Part shown: in pieces, positions 11,305 to 23,260 of the stretch
Layout of the letters: every line of letters begins with the position of its first letter
Numbering within the stretch: position 1 is the first letter of the stretch
Notes under the pieces: model-generated
What the model saw: only the letters and a program-made list of their open reading frames with translations
Databases searched by the model: none
Told to the model about the DNA's origin: nothing
Made by a program: the position numbers and the translations under genes
Assembly (NCBI GenBank): GCA_963573305.1
Contig: OY754329.1
Span: forward strand, 19,311,200 to 19,375,199
Origin: Pyrrhosoma nymphula
Taxonomy: Eukaryota > Arthropoda > Insecta > Odonata > Coenagrionidae
Direction: 5' to 3'
DNA length: 64,000 nucleotides

Positions 11305-14300
11305 CAGTAGAGTCTTGATTTTACATAGCACCTTCGGACCCAAAAATGGGGTGTTACGTAAAATCAAATTATGTAAAATCAAGATATTAGCAAATTTTGA
11401 AAAATGTGCTGAGATTTCACTACATATGAGAACACAGTGATGTTGAAACTATTTTCACTATAAAGAGATCATTATATATTATATTCTGCTGTAGAAAACA
11501 AAAATTTTAATTGTGTTGGAGATATACATAATTATATTTTAAACCAAAATGTACAACAGAATTTAAGAACATAATCATAGCTTTTTGGCTGCTCAGGCTA
11601 AAGTATAGGTAAAGCATTTAAACATGTGGCTAAATCAAGTGATAATTAGACAATCATGCCTGTGGGAGAGTGTAAATTGTACAGAGAGATAAAATTTTAA
11701 AATAAGACATTTAAAAAAAGTTATCCAAGATATTAATTAGAAACGTATACCACGCAATGAAAGTTAAATAACATTGCATAGCAAACTAATAAACTGGCAG
11801 TGCAAAATGAAAATGAAGAAATTTCATTTAAAGAATTAAGTCTTTTTAAAATATTAAGTGGTGTTTTGTTCTTTTAATTGTTCCATTTTTGAGTGGATTA
11901 CTTTTTCAATTTTTCTCACAATCTCTTTAAAATCATCAACTTCATGAAGTAATGAGAAATGATGCAGGATATTTAATGCCTGGAGGATATTATCTTTTTT
12001 GGGATCAGGGATGACCTCATCACTTTTATCAACTTCATTGTCAGTCAACATTTCATGGCTACAGCCATCTCCTTCATTTGTTGTCCATGAGAACATTTCA
12101 GGGTGTCATCATCCAGCCCTCTGTACTCTAGACTTGAAGTCTGTGTTGCTCCCAAATGGTTGAAATAGTCAGCAAAATCACTGGCTGTTAGCCCTGTGTT
12201 TGAGATGGAGTGGTTTCCGTTTCGATGAGGATGATTCACTATTCACATAGTAAATTTTGTATAAGAGAAGGGATAACAAATAAATCCAAGCGACATTATG
12301 AACAGTAAAATTTTGTAATCCACCCTTCCTCTACGAAGTTAACGTTGCTCATACGTAGATTTTTCAACGGAGGCGTAAGAATGCCATTTATAAACAGTGT
12401 ATATCTTTCCACGCAAGAGAGCGAACGGCATGCCAACACGGCTAAGCGAGATGCAAGCAAGCAAATAAAGTCCCAGGGGTAATTAAGGGATAAGGTTCCG
12501 ATGTGAATCGACCAGGCTCCCCTTACTTCGTGTGTGCATCAACCCAGTGTTGGTTACTCCTCCCCCACTAGTGGAAGCCACCTGTGTCCAAGCAAAGCTG
12601 GGTGGGGGTAGACAATAACAGATAAGGCGAAGGAGCGATCTTCTCCTGTTACACCCTTCTCTTTCTTTTTGAATGAGCCACGCCCAGATGAATTTCGTTG
12701 TGCCATGAGCAAGAGGAGTCTTTTGGGGAAAATCAGTTCAGATGTTTCAATTATGTAGACCCAACTGAGGGATCGACCCTAAAAATGACAACTTTATCAT
12801 TTCCCCCCAACCCGCTGGTCACCAGACCCTTCCCAGGGGCCTGCGGGTGGGGGTAATCTACAAACTTTCGTCTCAGTGGTAGATGCCTTCACTCCGGGTG
12901 TCCATGGTCAAGCATTTGTGTACATACTCAGTGGATTTATTATAACAATATTTGTAGGATGCTGGGAATTATAAGCTTATAATTACATTTCTTGTGTTTT
13001 TTTTGTGCACTTCCAAATTTTAAACGGAACTCTACTTCAAACATAATTGTCGCGAGTGTTCATTATACAAGAACTTTGTTAATAATAACAGTAAAGTTCC
13101 GTTTAAAATTAGTAAATGCGGAACTAAACATAAGGAGTGAACTTCAGGGCCTATAATAAAAAATAGGCCCAGAAGCAAATATTTGCGGCGGCAAATATTT
13201 TTAGTAAATGCACTGAGTAAACGAATAGTTGGCCATGAGTGGGGATGATACTGAGTAGAGGGTCGTTATCACCTCTGCACAGTGATTGAGGAAAGGGTCA
13301 GGTTTCCCTGATTTGTGATCTAAGACAGACAAGGAGTATACCTGTGCGATTCCTTGCCACGAGTGAGTTCCGTATGGAGGAATACAAGGATATGCTCACC
13401 GCATTCATGACAAGGGAAGCATTTTTCATTGCAAGGATCCGGCGCGAAAGGGTAAAAACAGCGCAGGTAGCATATACGAAAACACAAATTGTAATTATCA
13501 TTTATTAAAAAATCGCTGTCTTGAACTACACCATGTTCGCTATCATTTTGATATTGCTTGGTTCTTCAATTCAATTTATTTAATTTTTGGCTAATCCAAA
13601 CAGTATCTAATTCCGCTTATAGCTCTAGATTGGGAAAGTACAGACAACACAGCCAAACAGACCTATACAGTACATTGGGAAGAAAGTGAGTAAATATGTT
13701 TCTACAGGAAATCATTTATTGCCAAGCATTTATGCCTATTTAAATGAGCCGTGTGATACCATCAATTGTTATGTTTTATATAATACTACAATGTCCCCTA
13801 TCTTCCCAATAGCCTCTGTTTTTGGCATCGGTCGGGGACAAACGTTGTCCATATTTTATTCCGCTCAACAATGCACGCCAGTGTCACGACACGTGTGCTT
13901 GCAGGCGACCCAAAAGCGAGCTTCATCTCGTCACTCGGAACAGCTGATGGGATTCCTATCTCAAGGTCATAAAGCAGCTTTGTGTGAACATTCAGGCGCT
14001 ACTGTCTGGGAGTAAACAAGTAAACTCCTTGAACCAATAACTTTTCGTGCTGAAAGATGGGAAAGTAATTTGATATATATACAATAAAAATGCCCATGCA
14101 TTGATTCATTAGAGATGTATTTCACAGTGGCACGGCATTAAATTGAAGATTTCCTTTAAATATGGGCAAGAATCTTCCCGATTTGGTTTCAGTTTCTTTA
14201 TTTTCTGTCGTTTCATTTCGTAAAATTAAATTTATACCTCCAAATACCAAAATAGCCTTACGTAAAATCGTTACGTCGAATTAACGTAAAATCAAATAAT

Positions 14301-14392
14301 GATTCCATAAGGAGCCAGCCAGGACCGCTCATTCAATTGTGTAAGATAAAATTTTACGTAAAATTGGGTTATGTAAAATCGAGATTCTACTG
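11305..14392 (-). mobile_element. pogo/Tigger-type DNA transposon, internally rearranged
   Basis: The left end CAGTAGAGTCTTGATTTTAC and right end (reverse complement) CAGTAGAATCTCGATTTTAC match over about 23 bases with two mismatches. They are flanked by TA at 11303-11304 and 14393-14394, the hallmark of Tc1/mariner/pogo insertion. Repeated ATGTAAAATC words follow each end. A transposase C-terminus survives at 11854-12239 (minus). The DDE core is not found, so most of the gene is deleted or replaced by unrelated DNA (12.3-13.7 kb), including an imperfect hairpin at about 13015-13109. The 3,088-bp length is longer than a simple Tigger. Confidence 0.8.
11854..12239 (-). pseudogene. Tigger/pogo transposase C-terminal remnant
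   Basis: Two overlapping minus frames (12239-12045 and 12096-11854) encode an acidic linker followed by the helical tail typical of Tigger transposases: an NILQALNILHHFSL-like segment, then a lysine-rich helix ending at a stop in a QNTT context. These lie downstream of the DDE domain in the family, and the catalytic region itself is absent. A frameshift separates the two frames. The position between TA-flanked Tigger-type ends supports the call. This is non-functional. Confidence 0.6.
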
Positions 14393-14394
14393 TA

Positions 14395-17300
14395 TTTATA
14401 AATACTAATGGCCATATTCATAGATTTCAGGTTAAACCTGTGATTAGGAGATTTATTTTGGTCCAGTCTAAGCGTGGTGTTAAGGGGCCTCCACCCTCGG
14501 CTTTGCCGGTCCGTATATGGACCATATTTGGAAGAGGTTTTCTCGTCAACCTCATAAGATATTTGAAGTTCGTCTTCAACTTATGAAAAAGGGTTCTTTT
14601 TATTATGTTTTGCCTTTGACAACAAAAGGATATTCCTCCCACATTTTTCACAAAAGCTCTGCAAATAAGGGTCGGCGCGTTGCTATTTTACTCCCGTTTG
14701 GTGATGAATATCGGAAACATCTAAACAGGCAGACAAAGATTGATTCTTTGTAATTCTGTTCCCGCATAAATTTCAAGTTCCATTAAAAGCGTTTTCCTAA
14801 TAATGTCTTTGATTTTTGGACGTGCAAAACTAAATAAACGCCACCCTGGCGGTCCGTGGGAGACCAAGAAGTTCGCCCTTTCTCCGCAGCGTCTTCCATA
14901 GGCGCTCCGTGTCGTTCTAGGAGACCGAGTCGGCAACGCTGCCGTGGAGCAGGTAAGGGGGGGGAGGAGGCACGAAGGGGTTAGTCGAGGGACTGAAAGT
15001 TTCGCTCGCGGCTCCCAGGATTGAGGGTCATAATAAGCCTCGCGGCGAAATATATTTTGCAGCGGGATTATTATTTATTCCTTCTGGAGACCTATCGTTA
15101 ATGGTTAGACATCGCCTTCATTTTTCAAAGGGGGGATATTTTAATATTTGGGACGTGGACCCTTTAATCAAGTATCTGTACATGATCGATAATAATATGA
15201 AATTTGAGAAATGTTGTGCAACTCAATACCAAGCCCTTGAAAATGACTTAATTAACAAGTCGAAACCTTTATAGTCGGAAAGCGAAATGAAAATGTTTGT
15301 GGAATAATCAAAGGTTCCTTCATTTCCTTAGAATAACCTTATTTCGCCATCTTTACGCAATATATGGCTTTCAATGGAGGAAAATAAAGATCAAATACTA
15401 GCCCTGCAGCGGTATGCTGCTTCCGCGTACTGAATAATTACGTCACTTTGCCACCAGCCAATCATCGGGCGTTTTCGATTCTCACTTGTGTTTGAAAATT
15501 CTCTTGAACTTTAATGAATTAAATATTGCTAACTTCGTCAAAAAATAATAAAAAAATTTCACCGTGAAACGCAAACATATATTTCTATTGAGTTTTGGGG
15601 TTCATGATTATATCTGATATATATGCAAGTTCCCTATTGTTTGAATGCATGTAACCAAACGGTAACGCAAGGGCTTGCGGGTTTAATCAATTACTATCCA
15701 ATCGATGAAGTCAATACATAGAATTTAAAAGCTAGGTTAGCATGATTTATTACGAAGAATCACATCTTCGAGTTCAAGAGAAGCATATCTGTACGACTTC
15801 AGCAGGTGGCTTCCAAACACGAGGCAGTTCTCCAACTGTATTGCAATGAGCCTCAATCATTTCTGCAAGGCAAGAAATAATATTTATGTTGCATTTTCAG
15901 AGAGTAAAGCCACCAACCTCTAAATTTCAAATTTTCGCATTAGGATAAACATTCAATATCGACAAAATACTACTTTTTTATGACATTGAATATCAAATTT
16001 CGAAGGTACTAATGAAATATCCTTACGAATGGATCGAAAGCTGCTGCGAAAACATTAACGACAACATGATGAGGGTTAAATCGAGAACGGCATACAGCAT
16101 AATCAAGAGACATTTTGGAGAAAAGAAACCAAGATGCTAAAACATTAGAAATCGAAATGGGAAACTTTTCTGTAGGATCAAGACATTGGAAATACATGGA
16201 TGGACAAACGGAAAATATCTCAAAAAAAATCTTTCTTTTCCCCCGAAAGAATTCTTGCCACGTTTTCTCTCGTAATCACTAAAAACAGAAGGAATTGTTT
16301 CCTAAATTAGAAAAATTTTATAAAACTTGCCTGCTGCCAGAGATAATTGATCCTCGACGCAGCAGGTCAATGGAAATACGGAATCCTGAATATATAATAC
16401 AGGCTCAAAGAGAATTAAAAAATAAGCAAGAAACTCGTAGCCAAAAGTAAAAACCTATAAAAATCCTTTCAATAATTAAGTTTAACTGAATAAACTTTTT
16501 TCCATTAAATGATACTCCATGATGATTTTATTTGTTAAACAACCTTTCCGAAAACCTACCTCAGCCAACTCTCTCAAAAGGGTAATAATATACCACTGCG
16601 CTATACTGTGGTCAGAATTCGGAAAAAATGCGGACAAAAGTCATATTGTCGACTTACGTTTCGTCGAGATGTTAAATTGGGGTTTTTCGTGGACATTACT
16701 AAGCTTAAACATTTGTTTCAGAGTACTTAATGAAAATATACGTTCAATAAAGTCATTGAAATTAAATCCCTTTAAAAACACTTTGAAAATTGGAACAATA
16801 ACGGTGACCAGCATAATAACGGACGTTGAGCGATTGGATAATCTAGGTTGTATTCTTTCTGTGACTGCTTCTCCCCGTTTTAAGAGAAATAATATGTCTC
16901 AAACGCCTCCCTGTCAAAGAGTGGGACAGCTTGAAAGCGAGGCCGCTCTTCCCAGAATATCCCATTGTTCTTATGGAAGCGAGGCGAGGGTCTACGCGGT
17001 CTACATCGTCTACATTGTATGCCTGCCTCTTTTAACCGCCTCCCCTGAATGATGGGTGGGCGAGACGGACGTTCGCCAGCGTTGCAACGCACTCCTAGGC
17101 CAGTGACCTTGAAGCAAAACAGCAGATTACTAATATTTGCCATTGTGGCCAGCAGGGGTTCCACTGGAAATTCGCACCAACGACAACTGGCGGATTTTGG
17201 GGGGCACTATGCGTACCGGCGCGAGGAAAGCAGGGCCTTAAGAGGAACTACAAATTGGTATCCATAGCTTGAGTCGAGAGAGATAGCCTCCGGGACTAAC

Positions 17301-17786
17301 GCTGTCCGAGACTTGCCTCCTGAGGTGGAACGCTTGGCAACACTGTTCGTCAAGTAACAGGATACTTCCTGGAATTGTTTGAACTGGTTTTTCGTGTCAT
17401 AGGAGGAGTAGTGTATTGTTTATCTACAAACCCTTTTCCCTTATTGTTTGCTTCGAGGGACTTATCATTATTGCTGGCTTACTTAAATCGGACCAGACAT
17501 CATGCTAAAGCTGGCTTTCCAGTACGGGCAATTTTAATATAAATAAAAATCAATGTTTACAATACCAGCAATATTTAACTATTTTTGTCTAAGTATCCAT
17601 TATGCTGGCATTCTAGAGCACACTATAAAATCCCACTAAAGTTTCAATCGTGCCATTGGCTTGGAAGGTAGCGGAGTGTTACACTTTTTACAGCAACTCA
17701 GCCAATTTTTGTTATTCAGAATGAAGCTAATCAGTCAACTATTAAGAATAAACCTGTCTTTCTTACTATGAAATTGGAAGTTAATA
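14395..17786. other. No gene I can assign
   Basis: Contains a GC-richer patch (14850-15010, 16950-17330) and several short frames, the longest plus 16519-17052 (177 codons) with no motif. On the minus strand a protein-like stretch at about 16180-16030 ends in a good donor (TTC|GTAAGG), and an acceptor TTGCCTTGCAG precedes a short frame ending near 15776. The two do not join in a common phase, so I do not call a gene. It may be a host gene fragment or chance. Confidence 0.25.
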
Positions 17787-19727
17787 CAGTGAAACCTCTA
17801 CCTAACGAACTCCCGATAAACGAAGAACTCCGATGAACGAACAAATGCTATTGGTCCCGCCAAATTCCTATTTAAATGCATTGGTAAATACCTCTAATGA
17901 ACGAACTCCTGCTCTACGAAAACTCCCGATAAACGAAATGAAAGATTAGCCCTGTATTATAATATTTACCTCTTCATAACGTATTTAAAAAAAAGGCTAA
18001 TTTTGAATATGTTGCGAGGTTTTTGCCATTTTTGCTGATTTGAAAGTGACTAGGACCAATCAGAGACTCCGTACAAACAAGCCAATCAGAAAGGTCCTTG
18101 TTGTGTGTCCAGTTAATTGCATTTCCGGTATTTTGCGTCAGTGTTGGCGGCGTGGTTAGTGATTTGGTCGGCGTTCTTGAGTTTTACTGCGGTTCATCAT
18201 CGTGAGTTTATAATTTCAATCTTTTCGAGTGAAAACTGGTTGGTCTCGAGTGTTACTGCGGTTCAATTTCGTGAGATTGGGATGCAGAATTGGGACTGTC
18301 CAAGTGTTAAAAATATTTTGGGTTTGTAATGAAAAGAATGGAACTTATAGGTTGGCAGCGCAAGTCACGCGAAGTGATTTTCATTTCTTTTTTTTTGTGA
18401 ACTGGATTTTAATTTCAATTTGTGACAGAAGTGTTGTACCAAAATGACCTGGTCACGTGAATAAAACCTCGTTAAAGTTAACCGGACGTTCCGTTTCTTT
18501 CGCTAAAACCACGGACCTCAACACCAAGAACATACCAATAAGCTGGTAGAATACTTATATGAATAATTACAATCTTTGCGAGTGAAGCCTGGTTTTGCCT
18601 TAAGTGGCAATTATTACGTCTGGTAATTTATCTGCTTATTTGCAAGGTAAGTTCGTAATTTATTCTCCACGCTTTTGTAAAAATTGTTATCCATGCTTGA
18701 TTTATAAGATGTCAAATGTTGACTTTCATATCGCGGGCTCGAAAATTTCTTTAGCATACTTGAAACACATCTAATGCAATGAAATACCGTTCAGTGGTCA
18801 TTTACGTTGTGCGCATTCCTAAATATTTTTATTGCTGTAATAACATTATTTTTTTGAATTCGAACGTTTCAAATGTGATAATTGTTTTTTTCGCTCGCCG
18901 CCACCTTGAAAATAATTCTCGAAAAAAAGTAGCTGGCGGAACGAAAACCAAAATATATCGTGCTGTATTTACGGAGCAGTTCTCAAAAACCTTGAATGCA
19001 CCGCGGATGTGACCGTGTTAAGTTAAGAGTTCTTGAAAGTGGCGGCATAAGAAACTACTATCATTAATTCTAGCGTGTTTGTGATGCATTGGACGTGAAG
19101 ATAAGGCCAGTTTACGATTGACGTCAACGCGTACTTCACCCTCGAGCTGAATACACAGGTTCCAACCCACTACTACAATTATCACAGCAATTAAGAGTTG
19201 ATAATACTCGTACTTGTCCATGTTCTCGCTCTTTTGTAGATAATAAACAAATCAACACATGTTGGCGATCAGCTGGATGTAAACTTCTGCATCCAAGCAA
19301 AGATGAATGAAGGCGACCAATGGTTACCGATGCACATTCTAGTTGACGGCGATCGTAACAGGATGGCGTCAACGCGAAAAAAATTCATGGTTAAAGTTTG
19401 ACATTCATGCCAACTATAAATCGGCCTTCAGAAATCGCAGTAAATGGTATAATTAGCAGGACTTGCTGAAATACCTGCTCGTTGTTATTCCACGTTTTTT
19501 TGAGGCAAGGGAGCAGTAAGGATAAAAGTATGCTATCCTCTGTGGAAATTTTACCTTTAATTGAGTTCTTCATACCATATTCCCTGAAATTCAAGGTACA
19601 AGAAGTGGATTATTTACATAGCCCCTGGAGTGATGCAACGTGAAAAGCACCTCCGACAAACGAACTCCCGATTAACGAACTGGAAAATTATCGGTCCCTT
19701 GAATTTCGTTTAGTAGAGGTTTTACTG
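17787..19727. mobile_element. Non-autonomous Tigger-type element
   Basis: The left end CAGTGAAACCTCTACCTAAC and right end (reverse complement) CAGTAAAACCTCTACTAAAC are flanked by TA at 17785-17786 and 19728-19729. Subterminal AACGAACTCCCGAT words occur on both sides. The 1,941-bp interior has no transposase. It carries two CCAATCAG boxes at about 18056-18089 and a twice-repeated TTACTGCGGTTCA segment (18184 and 18253), resembling a promoter. This is either a deletion derivative or an element that has captured foreign DNA. Confidence 0.78.
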
Positions 19728-19729
19728 TA

Positions 19730-20500
19730 GATTGAAAAATAAGAGTATACCAAGTACTCAAACATGGGCAATCAGTTTTTATGCACCAATAAGCATGACA
19801 TTTTGCCAATAAAATGTAGTCGAAGTCCACAAAAATTCTTATGTACATCAATGGATATAGAAATAAACAAGCTTTTAGGTGCATTTTACTGCATTATGTT
19901 CAGTTTCCTTGTTTAGATGGTCGAGAATCTCAAACTCTTTCTCATATTAGAGACAGTAATATTACTACACTTTAAACTAGCAGTAATGGGGTCACTCACA
20001 AAAGATCACAAAACCATTTCGACAATCATCACACCACCAAAGCTGAAGAGAAAAATGCTATGCGAGAAGCTAAAACTCAACGTTAAACCATAATTCCATC
20101 AATTTACTTTTCTCTTGATGAAAGATACCAGGGCTAAGGTCGATAAGCACTAAAATGTTCCTATGAATGCAGGTTTAATGTAATCGCCAGTCAAACTTCC
20201 TTGAACCTGGCTTCCTTAACATAGCTATGAATACAGCCGTAAGACTCTTTACACATGGGGATACTCAACAGAAATATAACTGGTTTGTGACTGAACTGAT
20301 CAACTACCTAATTACCTAGTAGTAGTGAGTAAAATCCAATATTTATCGTATCTGAATTCAGAATCCGAAACTTTTAGCAAAATCTTGAATATGGAATCTC
20401 AAATCCAAATCTTCCTTCCACATTATCATGACTCCCCAGTTCCTTTTCATTGCCAGTACATAATTATACTTGGAACACATTTAAGACCACTTTTACATGT
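19730..20500. other. No gene recognised
   Basis: AT-rich sequence between the Tigger-type element and the Penelope-like element. I saw no repeat boundary or coding motif. Confidence 0.3.
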
Positions 20501-20518
20501 AAATGTGAACTGATAAGT

Positions 20519-22001
20519 AGCTCTAGGTTGATGTTGTGGGTAGGGCCCGTCCATGTGTGCTCTGCTATGGCAGAGAGTCGTATTTGTCTGTTCTTAGTTG
20601 CCCTTTGATGCTCCATTAGGCGGCACTTGAGGGATCTGGAGGTCTGCCCAATGTAGCTACTCCCACAGCTGCAGGTGACTTCGTACACTCTGCTCTTCTA
20701 CTGCATAGGTACACGGTCTTTTACTCTGACGAGAAGGCTTCTGGTCTTGGAGACAATTAAACCTAGTGACTGCATTGCGTTTGCTGAGAGCGCGTGAAAT
20801 CCTTTCTGCCGTTCCTGCAACATAGGGGATCATGGCAAATGCGGCAGGTTTCGGTCTTTCCTCCGGTGATTGGTCGTCGGTCCTTGTCAGGGCCATGTTT
20901 ATTTTTCTTTCCTCCCTCAGGATGACATCTCGGTGGTAGCCATTCTTCTCCATTGTTTTTCTCAGGTGTTTCTTCTCTTTTTCCAAGGAATTCTCGTCAC
21001 AAATAGTGAGGGCTCGGTGAAGCAGCGTCCTGATTACAGAGTTCTTCTGTAGTGGATGGTGGTGTGAAGAATGCTGTAGGTATCGCTCCGTGTGAGTCTT
21101 TTTTTCTGTAGACCTCGTGGCCTAGTCTTCTGTCGTTCTTCTGTTTCACAAGGTCGTCCAAGAATGGTAGGCATTTTTCTTTTTCTATCTCCATCGTAAA
21201 CTTGATGGAGTCTTCTTGGTTGTTTATGTGCTTCAGGAATTCATTCAGCTCTCTCTCTCCGTGCTGCCAAATGACGAAAGTATCGTCTACATATCTCAGG
21301 AAGAGTTTAGGTGTAATCTTGTAGGTACTCAGCGCCTGCTCCTCGAACTTTTCCATGTAGAGGTTGGCGATGACTGGAGAGAGAGGAGATCCCATGGCCG
21401 CACCTTTCTTTTGTTTATAAAACTACCCATTCCAATTGAAATAGGAGTTCTTTAAACAAAAGTCCACCATCTTCGGGATATCGTCCGGCAATCCTTGTGA
21501 GATGAGTGCTCGCACAGCCTGTACTGCTTTTACCCCTGGAATGTTTGTGAAAAGGTACTCTACGTCGAAACTCACTAGGAGATCAGTATCTGTGGTCTTC
21601 ATGTCCTTGCAGATCTGTACGAAATGCGATGAGTTTTTTACGAAGGTCGATGTCGTACCCGTGAAAGGTTTTAGAAGACTCGCGAGGTGTCTTGCCGATT
21701 TGCACGTTGCTGAGTCCACGGCACTAACAATGGGGTAGAGAGGGACGTCCGTCTTGTGAATCTTGGGGAGCCCGTACAGCCGAGGTGGTTTAGGAGCCGG
21801 TTCGATGAGTTCTTTCCTCTCTTCCACTGGGATTGATGACTGGTATAGAATGTCTTTCGTTTGTCGTTGTATACTTGACGTAGGGTCGGACTTCAACTCG
21901 CGATAAACATCCGTGTTCAAGAGGGAGAGAATCTTGCTCTGGTACTCTCTCTTATCCATCACCACGGTTGCGTTTCCTTTGTCCGCCGGAAGTATTATCA
22001 A
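20519..22001 (-). pseudogene. Penelope-type RT and GIY-YIG endonuclease, broken
   Basis: RT motifs in order: YGLPKIHK (about 21770), DLLVSFDVEYLFTNIP, AAMGSPLSPVIANLYME (about 21390) and the catalytic RYVDDTFV (about 21290). After the RT comes a basic linker (20986-20660), then VTCSCGSSYIGQTSRSLKC, the GIY-YIG core in its VYEV/SYIG form. Lesions: an in-frame TAG between NWNG and FYKQKKG (about 21424), a one-base frameshift in an A-run near 21100 after VYRKK, and another near 20690 just before the endonuclease. The protein would copy RNA primed at a nick made by the endonuclease, but this copy cannot be functional. Confidence 0.85.
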
Positions 22002-22008
22002 GTTGTCG
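20519..22008 (-). mobile_element. Penelope-like retroelement, minus-strand body
   Basis: Minus-strand coding for a Penelope-type RT followed by a linker and a GIY-YIG endonuclease, the standard order of this class. The 5' end is truncated inside the RT near ILPADKGNATVV. The 3' end is cut within the endonuclease at about 20519. The last ~150 bp (20519-20668) are repeated, inverted and nearly identical, at 22009-22158, so the element is bounded by an inverted repeat of its own endonuclease region. Inverted partial copies at the 5' side are a known insertion outcome for Penelope elements. Confidence 0.85.
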
Positions 22009-22486
22009 TTGCAGCTGTGGATGTAGCTACATTGGGCAGACCTCCAGATCCCTCAAGTGCCGCCTAATGGAGCATCAAAGGGCAACTAAGAACAGACAAA
22101 TACGACTCTCTGCCATAGCAGAGCACACATGGACGGACCCTACCCACAACATCAACTTTGAAGAAGCTAAGCTAATTTCCTAAGAAAGGAGATATTTCCC
22201 ATGTCTTATACGAGAGGCCATCGAAATAAGCAAGAATGAAGACAATTTCAATAGGGAAGATGGCTATTCCCTCGCGAATGCCTGGAAACGCATTTTGCGC
22301 AGGGAAAAGAAAAACAACAGCCATTCACGAGTGACCTAACCCCTACGGATATGATATATAAGGCGGCCAACATACTGCATCCACACTTCACTGACCTGAA
22401 GAAGCCGACTGCAATGCCGGCGAAACTGTCGTCCCTGAACAATGGACCTATGCGGTGTAATACCCAGAAGAAATGTATCTTCATAC
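22009..22486 (+). mobile_element. Inverted Penelope segment: endonuclease tail plus pLTR
   Basis: The plus strand reads CSCGCSYIGQTSRSLKCRLM (about 22012-22075) through an in-frame TAA, then the conserved Penelope tail around REAIEISKNEDNFNREDGYS and W-K-R-I-L (about 22210-22300). This is followed by non-coding DNA with a hammerhead ribozyme at 22387-22438. The segment is interrupted at 22486 by the gypsy element, and sequence beyond 30541 should be its continuation. Orientation is opposite to the RT body at 20519-22008. Confidence 0.8.
22387..22438 (+). ncRNA. Hammerhead ribozyme of the Penelope pLTR
   Basis: The conserved core CTGAAGA (22396-22402; position 7 is variable in hammerheads) is followed by a stem II candidate GCCG...CGGC, then GAAA (22422-22425), a minimal stem III and the cleavage triplet GTC at 22428-22430. 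Stem I is supported by GAC pairing with GTC directly next to the core, and by TTCA (22387-22390) pairing with TGAA across a two-base internal loop. Hammerheads with very short stem III are known in Penelope-like elements and are thought to process element RNA. An extra A between core and stem II is a small deviation, so activity is uncertain. Confidence 0.75.
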
Positions 22487-23260
22487 TGTAGCGCTATCGG
22501 GAGAAGAGAGTAGATTTTCTCACCGATAACACTCGTAAAAACACAAACTCTTTCCAAGCTCGGGTGACGTAAATGAGGAAAACGAACGAAACACAAGTAT
22601 TATCAATCAATAACTTAACTTATCAATATATTTTACAAATCACAAATAGAACCAAACCAATTACAAGAATTTACCCATAGGTCGAGTGCCAGGCGACCGT
22701 AATGAAAGTTGTGATGGGTGAGACTCACACAACGGTGATAACCGGTCGCTGTCTCGGAAGCAATAGAGGGCGAACTCAGCCATGAGTCAGCTGAGGAGGG
22801 GGTCTGTCGACAAGGACGAAGGTGGAATGGGTAAGGTCAGGAGGTTGGCGATTGGTAGCCTTGGAGGGGAGGAAATAATGGGATGGGTGATAGATAGGGT
22901 GGCAGTTTTTAATTGGAGCGCCAGGAACTGTTTTCTAGCATCGGCCGCAGAATACAGGATCACAGCCTTTGTGCCTTGTTCAGGATGACCGCATTTTTGG
23001 TATCCTTCCTCACTTTACTGGCTATAAAAACGAGGCAGGACCTGGTGAGGGAATGGTGCGGCGAAAGGTGTGGCAGAAGTCGCTGGCAGTAGTCGCTGCA
23101 TTTTGTAGTCGTAGGCATTTTGGCCGTCATTGGCGCACATGTCGTTAGCGCGCATGTCGTTCGGGCAAGTCCTTCGGCTAAGTCCGGAGGATAAACAGTC
23201 CGCAGAAGGGAAACTGTCCAAAGAGGGGAATTGCCCAAAAAAGGGGGGGAAAATGCCACA
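22487..23260 (-). repeat. 3' LTR of the gypsy element
   Basis: 774 bp, matching 29707-30540 almost throughout. It carries 13 bp where the other LTR has about 79 bp (around 22697), plus a small CGAACGAA duplication near 22585. No clear polypurine tract is seen on its internal side. Confidence 0.92.

Noticed and set aside
15776..16197. Two protein-like minus-strand exons
   Set aside because: Donor and acceptor look good, but joining them gives an immediate stop in one phase and a mismatch in the other.
16519..17052. 177-codon plus-strand frame
   Set aside because: No motif, mixed composition and no splice or start support; treated as chance despite its length.
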